A DNA stretch of 64,000 nt from Actinomadura sp. K4S16 (GTDB taxonomy: Bacteria > Actinomycetota > Actinomycetes > Streptosporangiales > Streptosporangiaceae): positions 1 to 64,000 of the forward strand of contig NZ_BDDE01000022.1 in assembly GCF_008327685.1 (NCBI RefSeq), written 5' to 3'. Under the pieces are notes generated by a model. That model was not told where the DNA came from. It did not search any database and was given only the letters and a program-made list of their open reading frames with translations. Both the position numbers and the translations under genes were made by a program. How positions within the stretch are numbered: the first letter of the stretch is position 1; each line of letters starts with the position of its first letter. This document shows, one piece after another, positions 34,994-40,925 of the stretch.

Positions 34994-35565
34994 ACCTGGA
35001 CCTTCCGGTTGACGTGGGCGACCCGCCAGCCGTTCCCGGCGGGGGTGAGCCTCGTGGTGGACAGCGGCGCGACGTCGAACCGGTCGGCCGCGAGGACGTC
35101 GACGCGCAGCGCATGGGCGAGCGCGGCACGGATCACGCCCGCGTCGCAGACGGCGATGCCGGACGGCCCGGTGCCGAGCCACGCCGCGACCCGCGCCGCG
35201 AGGGCGGACCGGCTCTCGCCGCCGTGGGGCGCGGCGTCCGGATCCGCCAGCCAGGCGGCCAGCGCGTCCGGGGCGATGTCCGCGTAGTGGACGCCGGCCC
35301 AGGTACCCGGGTCGGCCTCGGCGAGCGCCGCGACCGGGCGGGCGGCGAGGCCGAGCGCGGTGCAGGTCTCCCGGGCGGCGCGGGCGGGCGAGGTCCACGC
35401 GTCGCCGTCCGGGAGCGCGCCCGCCAGCGCCTCCGCCCTGGCCAGGCCGGCCGGGTCGGCGGCGTCGCCGGCGGGGAAGCGGGCCTGCCGCATCCCCGCC
35501 GACGTGGCGTGCCGGACGAGCAGCAGCCCGGTCAGCCCGGCCCGCTCACGCCGGGGCCGGGGCAC
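34990..35565 (-). CDS. Histidine phosphatase family protein (possible CobC-type)
   Basis: A 191-residue phosphoglycerate-mutase-like phosphatase. The catalytic RHG-type motif is LLLVRHATSAGMRQ, with RHAT instead of the more common RHGE. WTSPARAARETCTALG and EADPGTWAGVHYADI follow, and VCDAGVIRAALAHAL carries Asp-Ala-Gly where most members have the second catalytic His (SHGG). That substitution makes activity uncertain. In a cobalamin operon it may dephosphorylate alpha-ribazole phosphate or the lower-ligand intermediate, by analogy with CobC. GTG 35565 overlaps cbtA by 20 bases; the stop overlaps the chelatase start. Confidence 0.75.
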   Translation of the reverse strand: MPRPRRERAGLTGLLLVRHATSAGMRQARFPAGDAADPAGLARAEALAGALPDGDAWTSPARAARETCTALGLAARPVAALAEADPGTWAGVHYADIAPDALAAWLADPDAAPHGGESRSALAARVAAWLGTGPSGIAVCDAGVIRAALAHALRVDVLAADRFDVAPLSTTRLTPAGNGWRVAHVNRKVQV

Positions 35566-36304
35566 GGGCGGCCCGGTTGCAGAACCACCCGAACAGGGTT
35601 CCGAAGGACGCCCAGAACACCAGCTGGGTCCCCAGCGAGGTGATGCGGAACTGCCACAGCAGCGTGGCCGGGAACCCGTCCGGTACCTCGTCCACGGCCG
35701 GGAGGAGCAGCGACGCCACCGCCACCGGGACGACGAACGCCAGCACGGCCGCGGGCCAGCGCGCCCACGGTCCGCCGCGCACGCTTCGCGCCGTCGTCAC
35801 CGCGATCGCGGTCGACAGCAGCCCGACCCCGATCATCGCCAGGTACAGCACGGTCCGGGTGTTGATCGTCTCCGGATCGCCCACCGCGGGCGGGTTCGCC
35901 GGATACTTCAGGAACGGCACGACGATGACGGCGGCGAAGGCCGTCCCGGCGGCGGCGAGGGCGAGCCCGGCGTCCGAGCGCGGCCCCACGCGTCCCCGCA
36001 GGCCCGCGAAGACGAGCGCGAAGACGCCGCCCACCGCGAGCCCGTAGAGGCCCGTGGCGAGGAAGAGCCCGGCCTTCTGCGTGCCGCGGCCGACCTCCCC
36101 GCCGTGCTCGTGTGCTCCCTCGTGTTCGTGTGTCGCGGTCTCGTGCTCGTGTGTCGTGGTCTCGTGCTCGTGCGTCGCGGCGGCCTTCTCCAGGGCGATC
36201 GCGTCGTCCACGCGGGGCTCGCCGACCGCGAAGGCGAAGACGCCCGCGACGAGACCGGCCAGCAGGCCCAGAAGCAGGCCCCTGACCAGCAGGGTGCGCA
36301 CCAT
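35546..36304 (-). CDS. cbtA: CbtA family cobalt transporter subunit
   Basis: A 252-residue membrane protein with about six helices. The first helix is LLVRGLLLGLLAGLVAGVFA. Residues 45-68 form a His/Glu-rich loop of HEHE-type repeats, a likely metal-collecting segment. KAGLFLATGLYGLAVGGVFA and VPFLKYPANPPAVGDPETI match the CbtA family. The family was predicted to import cobalt because it is governed by B12 riboswitches, as here. ATG 36304 lies eight bases after the cbtB stop. It overlaps the following phosphatase gene by 20 bases. Confidence 0.9.
   Translation of the reverse strand: MVRTLLVRGLLLGLLAGLVAGVFAFAVGEPRVDDAIALEKAAATHEHETTTHEHETATHEHEGAHEHGGEVGRGTQKAGLFLATGLYGLAVGGVFALVFAGLRGRVGPRSDAGLALAAAGTAFAAVIVVPFLKYPANPPAVGDPETINTRTVLYLAMIGVGLLSTAIAVTTARSVRGGPWARWPAAVLAFVVPVAVASLLLPAVDEVPDGFPATLLWQFRITSLGTQLVFWASFGTLFGWFCNRAARAPAPA
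36101..36172 (-). repeat. Tandem repeats coding the CbtA His/Glu loop
   Basis: About three and a half copies of a 21-bp unit specifying THEHET(A/T) are present on the minus strand (residues 45-68 of CbtA). On the plus strand the word TCGTGCTCGTG recurs at 21-base steps. Copy number may vary. Confidence 0.7.
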
Positions 36305-36312
36305 GCGGCGGC

Positions 36313-36498
36313 CTAGTGGCAGGGCACGCCGAGCAGGTGCCGCCCGTCGTGCATCAGCTCGTGGAGGTATCCGCCGGTCTGCGAGACGGCGCCGTTGTCC
36401 ATGAGGACGAGGTAGCCGAGGAGCAGCAGCGCGGGCACCGCGAGCAGCCAGGGAACGAGGCGGGAGAGGGGGATGTGCGGAGCCGACAGCGTGCTCAC
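36313..36498 (-). CDS. cbtB: CbtB family cobalt transporter subunit
   Basis: A 61-residue single-helix membrane protein: LSRLVPWLLAVPALLLLGYL is the helix and the C-terminus LHELMHDGRHLLGVPCH ends in the histidine-rich CbtB motif with a terminal CH. CbtB and CbtA together are the predicted riboswitch-regulated cobalt uptake system. GTG 36498 follows GGAGG at six-base spacing. It is the first gene of the cbtB-cbtA-phosphatase-chelatase-cobO-cobB operon and lies about 50 bp after the cobalamin riboswitch. Confidence 0.9.
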   Translation of the reverse strand: MSTLSAPHIPLSRLVPWLLAVPALLLLGYLVLMDNGAVSQTGGYLHELMHDGRHLLGVPCH

Positions 36499-36545
36499 GG
36501 AGCCTCCGTAGGGGATCTAGCGCGTCCCGGACAATGAGGTCGCGA

Positions 36546-36650
36546 TCACCCGAGCGACCTGGCTCCCGGGATCGGCGTCCCGGATACAGTGGCGCGTCCG
36601 CACCGGCATCTCACCGGATTTCCCTCGGGCAACCGTGAATCAGCCGCACG
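36546..36650 (-). promoter_or_regulatory. Cobalamin riboswitch upstream of cbtB
   Basis: Read on the minus strand, GAGGGAAATCCGGTGAGATG, then GCCGGTGCGGACGCGCCACT (B12 box CGCCACTGT) and CGGGAGCCAGGTCGCTCGG give the conserved aptamer core. The ribosome-binding site GGAGG of cbtB lies some 40 bases past it. It should reduce synthesis of the cobalt uptake and late cob genes when adenosylcobalamin is abundant. Confidence 0.9.
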
Positions 36651-36677
36651 CTACGGGCCGGGCGAGCGCCCTGTCAA
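36648..36677 (-). promoter_or_regulatory. Sigma70-type promoter of the cbtB operon
   Basis: A consensus -35 TTGACA (36672-36677), an 18-base spacer and -10 TAGCGT (36648-36653), read on the minus strand. The predicted start near 36641 is at the 5' edge of the riboswitch. Confidence 0.6.
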
Positions 36678-36783
36678 CAGCGCCCCACCGGCGGCGCCCC
36701 CGGCGGCTCGGGGCCGCCGGGGCCCCGCCACCGGCGGCCACCAGGGCGGACCGAGGGTGCCAAGTGCCCGATATCCAGCTTTG

Positions 36784-36811
36784 TTGCCATGAAGAGGGAC
36801 TCACCTATCAT
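36784..36811 (+). promoter_or_regulatory. Promoter candidate of the 36.9-kb methyltransferase
   Basis: The -35 TTGCCA (36784-36789), 16-base spacer and -10 TATCAT (36806-36811) lie about 55 bases before the ATG at 36866, in a stretch of lower GC. Confidence 0.4.
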
Positions 36812-36865
36812 GGCGAATTCGTCTCGCGTCCCCTGCTCCCGAAACCCGACGTTGGAGCCCCGTAC

Positions 36866-37795
36866 ATGATCAGCCCAGAGACCGCGCCCCCCGCCTCCCC
36901 CGCCGCCCCCTCCTCCCTCGACGACGTCAAGGGGTGGTTCCCCAAGCTCGACCAGCTCCTGTTCACCTGGTTCCTGGAACGCCAGGAGCGCCTCGGCGAG
37001 CGCGGAGACCTGGTGGAGCTCGGCTCCTACCTCGGCAAGAGCGCCATCCTGATGGGACGCCACCTGCGGGACGGCGAGACCTTCACGGTGTGCGACCTGT
37101 TCGACACCGACGCGCCGGACGACTCCAACCAGGCGGAGATGCAGGGGTCGTACTCCACCCTGACCCGCCGGGCGTTCGAGTCGAACTACCGCGCCTTCCA
37201 CGACCGCCTCCCCGAGATCGTCCAGGGCCCGACCTCGCTGATCCTGGACCACGTCCAGCCCGAGACCTGCCGGTTCGTGCACGTGGACGCGTCCCACCTG
37301 TACGAGCACGTGCGGGCCGACATCGAGGCGGCGCACGTGATGCTCCCCGCCGGGGGCCTGATCGTGTGCGACGACTACCGGTCCGAGCACACCCCCGGAG
37401 TGTCCGCGGCGGTGTGGGGCGCGGTGGCCGCCGGCGGGCTGCGCCCGATCTGCGTCACGACGCAGAAGTTCTACGGCACGTGGGGCGACGCCGACACCGT
37501 CCAGGACGACCTCCTCGACTGGCTGGGGACGCGGGACGACGCCTGGCACGAGGTCCAGCAGGTCGCCGGACGGCGGCTCGTCCGCCTCAAGGGCAAGGGG
37601 GCGACGCGCCCCTACAACGAGGCGGGCCGGCTGAAGGAGCGGCTCGCGCAGGCGGAGAAGCGGCTCGCGCGTTCGGAGGAGAGGCTGGCCCGCGCCCGGA
37701 AGGAACTGGAGGCCGTCCGCGGCTCGGTGAGCTTCAGGGTCGGCCGGGCGGCCACCGCCCTCCCTCGCGCCCTGCGCGGCGGACGGAAGGCGTAG
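36866..37795 (+). CDS. Class I SAM-dependent methyltransferase (Methyltransf_24-like)
   Basis: A 309-residue protein with a SAM-binding block LVELGSYLGKSAILMGRHLR, then FTVCDLFDTD, FVHVDASHLYEHVRADIEAA and GGLIVCDDYRSEHTPGVSAA. This order matches the methyltransferases often found in polysaccharide and glycan clusters. The C-terminal 55 residues form a charged heptad region (LKERLAQAEKRLARSEERLA), probably a coiled coil, ending in a basic tail; glycosyl-modifying enzymes often carry such a tail. The substrate is unknown. ATG 36866 has GGAG nine bases upstream. A perfect 28-bp palindrome starts directly after its stop codon. Confidence 0.82.
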   Translation: MISPETAPPASPAAPSSLDDVKGWFPKLDQLLFTWFLERQERLGERGDLVELGSYLGKSAILMGRHLRDGETFTVCDLFDTDAPDDSNQAEMQGSYSTLTRRAFESNYRAFHDRLPEIVQGPTSLILDHVQPETCRFVHVDASHLYEHVRADIEAAHVMLPAGGLIVCDDYRSEHTPGVSAAVWGAVAAGGLRPICVTTQKFYGTWGDADTVQDDLLDWLGTRDDAWHEVQQVAGRRLVRLKGKGATRPYNEAGRLKERLAQAEKRLARSEERLARARKELEAVRGSVSFRVGRAATALPRALRGGRKA

Positions 37796-37823
37796 GCGTT
37801 CCATCGGCGCGCCGATGGAACGC
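37796..37823 (+). terminator. 28-bp perfect palindrome, likely terminator
   Basis: Starting at the base after the TAG stop, GCGTTCCATCGGC is followed by GC and then its exact complement GCCGATGGAACGC. There is no U tract. Half of the motif is repeated at about 37830-37845 (GGAACGGCGCGCCGAT). The remaining spacer to 37999 also holds a 9-bp inverted repeat CGCCTCGGC (37859-37867) / GCCGAGGCG (37905-37913). Confidence 0.6.
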
Positions 37824-37999
37824 TCCTCGGAACGGCGCGCCGATGCGATGCCGGCGTGCGCCTCGGCCTTCCCCGCATACCGCGCCCCGCGTGGAAGGGG
37901 GTGCGCCGAGGCGGAGCGCCCTATCCCTGCAAGGGGTCCTTAACCCATTTTGCCGGGCTTGTCCGAAAAGCACGTCACAATGGCCGGCGGATCCGAGTT

Positions 38000-38749
38000 T
38001 CAGGGCTTTCGCCCCACCCCCGCGTAGCACCATTGGCGGTCCGCCGCCGGCGGCATGGTCGTCCCCGGATCGGGGCGCCACATCGACAGGGTCGTAAGGC
38101 CCGGGTCCACGAGCTCGAAACCGTCGAACAGCCGCGTGACGGCCGCGCGGCCGCGCAGGGTGATCTGGTAGGTGGCCCGCTCGTACACCGCGCCCGCGTC
38201 CCGGACCCGCTTGTCGGCGTCGAAGTCGCCGGTCACGTGCGACACCGCCAGGTAGCTGCCGGGGGCGACCGCGTCGCGGAGCCGCGCCACGATCCCGGGC
38301 GGGTCGTCGCCGTCGCCGATGAAGTGCAGCACCGCCAGCATCAGCACGGCGACCGGCCGGTCGAAGTCGATGAGCCCGGTCACCTCGGGGTCGGCCAGGA
38401 TCTCGCCCGGCCTGCGCGCGTCGCCCTGGATGACGGTCACCTGCGGCGTCCCGGCCAGCAGCGCCCGCCCGTGGACCAGCACGACCGGCTCCACGTCGAC
38501 GTACACGACGCGGGCGTCGGGCGCGACCTGGTGGGCGATCTCGTGCACGTTGCCCTGGGTGGGCAGGCCGGAGCCGATGTCGATGAACTGGCGGATCCCC
38601 GACTCGGCGAGGAACCGCACCGCGCGCCGCAGGAACGCGCGGTTCTCGCGCGCCATGAACGGGGTGTCGGGGGCGTGCCGGACGACCTCCTCCACGGCCT
38701 CCCGGTCGGCGGCGTAGTTGTCCTTCCCGCCCAGGAGGTAGTCGTACAT
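38000..38749 (-). CDS. SAM-dependent methyltransferase, DUF574 (PF04672) family
   Basis: A 249-residue member of the same family as the gene at 0.75 kb, with MYDYLLGGKDNYAADREAVE, FIDIGSGLPTQGNVHEIAHQ, YVDVEPVVL and the ending MWRPDPG...QWCYAGVGRKP. The substrate is unknown. ATG 38749 is the first standard start, but it cuts off the usual 12-15 residues before YDYLLGGKDN and has no Shine-Dalgarno. In frame upstream, a CTG at 38788 preceded by GGGGAG would give LDTVDPHTPNVPRMYDY, which looks like a complete family N-terminus, so the true start may be the CTG. It is divergent from a P450 gene. Confidence 0.9.
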   Translation of the reverse strand: MYDYLLGGKDNYAADREAVEEVVRHAPDTPFMARENRAFLRRAVRFLAESGIRQFIDIGSGLPTQGNVHEIAHQVAPDARVVYVDVEPVVLVHGRALLAGTPQVTVIQGDARRPGEILADPEVTGLIDFDRPVAVLMLAVLHFIGDGDDPPGIVARLRDAVAPGSYLAVSHVTGDFDADKRVRDAGAVYERATYQITLRGRAAVTRLFDGFELVDPGLTTLSMWRPDPGTTMPPAADRQWCYAGVGRKP

Positions 38750-38917
38750 TCGCGGAACGTTCGGCGTGTGCGGATCGACGGTGTCCAGCGTCCTCTCCCC
38801 GGCTTGCGGCGCCGCGACTTTCCGCCCGGGAAATGTCGCGAAGTTACCCGTGACATGTAAGCATTGCGATCAACTCGGAAACAACCGAAACGACGATGCC
38901 AACGCGGGAGAGCGCGA

Positions 38918-40246
38918 ATGCGAGTCGACGCCGGCACCCCTTCCCAGATCCCGGGACCGCCCGCCCGGGACGACGGCTCCGCCGCCATCGCGGCGGCCGG
39001 AGGGCTGCACGAGTACCAGTTGAGGTTGCACGCCGAGTACGGGCCGGTGGTGCGGTTCCCGCTGCCCGGTGCCGGCCTCGCGGTGTCGGTCGCCGACCCG
39101 GTGCTGCTGGAGGCCACCGCGAAGATCAACAAGCGGCCGGAGAAGCTGTTCGAGTTCCTGGCGCCGCTCCAGGAGTCGGGCAACCTGCAGACGATCCCGG
39201 CGGACGAGCACGGCCCCTGGCGGCGGGTGATGCTGTCTGTGCTGGCCGGGCGCCCCTCGCACGAGGCGCACTTCGCCCGCTTCACCGCGCTGGCCGCCGA
39301 GCTGGCCGACCGCTGGCAGGCGCATGACGGCCCGATCGCGCTCCAGCAGGACCTGAGCGAGCTGTCGCTGCGCATGATCTGCCAGTACGCGCTCGGCAGC
39401 GGCCTGGAGTCGCCGGACTCGGCCGCGCGGGTCGTGTCGGCGTTCGAGACCGTCCTCACCGAGTACATGGGCCAGGCCGGGGACGGGGAGGGTAGCCGCG
39501 CCCAGGAGGCCCTGGCCTACCTGCGCGCCACCGTCGACCAGGTGCTCACCGCGCACCGCGAGCGCGGCTCCGAGCCGGCCGGCCGGAGCGACCTCATCGC
39601 GGCCCTCGCCGAGGCGGGCGAGTCCCCGGCGCGGATCCGCGACACGGTCCTCATGACGATGCTCGCCGCCCACCACACCACCGGCGTCGCCATCTCCTGG
39701 ACGCTGTACCTGCTGGGCCGCCACCCGGACGCCGCCGAGCGCGTCGTCGAGGAGCTGGACCGGGTGCTCGGCGACCGCCCCGTCCCCGAGTACGGCGACC
39801 TCAAGCAGCTCACCTACCTGGACATGGTCCTCCGCGAGACCATGCGGCTGTACCCGCCGGGACCGTACGGCGCGCGGGAGGCGACCGAGGACATCGTGCT
39901 CGGCGAGTACACCGTCCCGGCCGGCACCACGATCTTCTATCCGTTCTGGGCCGTGCACACGAACCCCGACCACTGGCCCGACCCGCAGACGTTCGACCCC
40001 GGCCGGTTCGCGCCGGAGGCGTCGGCCAGGCGCCCGCGCCTCGCCTACATCCCCTTCGGGATCGGCCCGCGCAGCTGCGAGGGCGCCGCGCTCGCGATGG
40101 TCGAGGCCCAGCTCGTCCTGGCCGTCCTGCTCAAGCGCCTCGCGTTCCGGCCGGTGCCCGACCGGACGGTCACGCCCATCGAACGCTTCGTCCTCTGGGC
40201 CGCCGAGGACATCCACATGACCGTCAGTCCGCGCGAGCCCGCCTGA
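38918..40246 (+). CDS. Cytochrome P450
   Basis: A 442-residue P450. The I-helix region is LAAHHTTGVAISWTLYLLGR, the K-helix ExxR is LRETMRLYPPGPYGAREAT, and the haem loop is IPFGIGPRSCEGAALAM with Cys ligand. VHTNPDHWPDPQTFDPGRFA precedes it. These features are closer to class E/CYP102-like or eukaryote-type P450s than the CYP105/107-like gene at 10.7 kb. No redox partner is adjacent; the substrate is unknown. ATG 38918 follows GGGAGAGCGCGA. The DUF574 methyltransferase lies divergent 129-168 bp upstream, depending on its start. Confidence 0.93.
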   Translation: MRVDAGTPSQIPGPPARDDGSAAIAAAGGLHEYQLRLHAEYGPVVRFPLPGAGLAVSVADPVLLEATAKINKRPEKLFEFLAPLQESGNLQTIPADEHGPWRRVMLSVLAGRPSHEAHFARFTALAAELADRWQAHDGPIALQQDLSELSLRMICQYALGSGLESPDSAARVVSAFETVLTEYMGQAGDGEGSRAQEALAYLRATVDQVLTAHRERGSEPAGRSDLIAALAEAGESPARIRDTVLMTMLAAHHTTGVAISWTLYLLGRHPDAAERVVEELDRVLGDRPVPEYGDLKQLTYLDMVLRETMRLYPPGPYGAREATEDIVLGEYTVPAGTTIFYPFWAVHTNPDHWPDPQTFDPGRFAPEASARRPRLAYIPFGIGPRSCEGAALAMVEAQLVLAVLLKRLAFRPVPDRTVTPIERFVLWAAEDIHMTVSPREPA

Positions 40247-40270
40247 CCCCGCAGCTGATAGAAATCACGA

Positions 40271-40810
40271 ATGGAATTCTTCTGCTATCACCGTGACCGT
40301 CCCGGCTCGGGAGGATTGCGCGTCGAGTTGCTGGAGGAGCACTGGTCTTACATGGACCGGTTCGAGAAGGAGCTGATCGCCCGGGGCCCCACCTTCGTGG
40401 GGGACGACGCCACCGGCAGCGTCCACATCGTCGACCTGCCGGATCCCGCCGCGGCCCGCGAGTTCGCCTTCGACGAGCCGTGCTACCAGGCCGGGGCGTA
40501 CCGGGACGTCATGATCCGCCGGTGGCGCAACACGCTGGGCCGCACGATGTGGGAGTTCCCCGGCGGCCGGACCGGCGGCGACCGCTTCCTCGTCATCGGC
40601 CTGGGGAAGGGGGAGGCCGCCGACCTGGAGGCGCCGCCGAACGACGACCTGATCGCCTTCGGCCCCCTGCTCTCCGACGACGGCTCCGCCTGGCTCGGCA
40701 CGGCCGCCCTCCTCCGCGCCCCGGACGCGGACACGGCCCGCGCCGTCCTGACCGAGGACCGCTACGCCGCCATCGAGGTCCATGCCTGGGAGTTCGGCGG
40801 CCGCCGCTGA
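40271..40810 (+). CDS. YciI-like protein, two-domain
   Basis: A 179-residue cytosolic protein. Residues 1-95 resemble YciI (MEFFCYHRDRPGSGGLRVEL; HWSYMDRFEKELIARGPTFV; VHIVDLPDPAAAREFAFDEP). The second half (FLVIGLGKGEAADLEAPPND; AWLGTAALLRAPDADTARAV) looks like a second, diverged ferredoxin-like unit. YciI proteins are putative small dehydratases or muconolactone-isomerase-like folds; no reaction is assigned. It starts 24 bases after the P450 stop on the same strand, so the two may be co-transcribed. The start at 40271 has no strong RBS. Confidence 0.75.
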   Translation: MEFFCYHRDRPGSGGLRVELLEEHWSYMDRFEKELIARGPTFVGDDATGSVHIVDLPDPAAAREFAFDEPCYQAGAYRDVMIRRWRNTLGRTMWEFPGGRTGGDRFLVIGLGKGEAADLEAPPNDDLIAFGPLLSDDGSAWLGTAALLRAPDADTARAVLTEDRYAAIEVHAWEFGGRR

Positions 40811-40925
40811 CGCCCCGCGCCGCTCGGACCTCTTCCGGCCAGCGAAGTCACCGCGAAGGGAGGTTGAGCCGGAATGGCCCGTAATACGCTGAGCCCGCTG
40901 TGGGGAGAGACGAGCGCGGAGGGCC

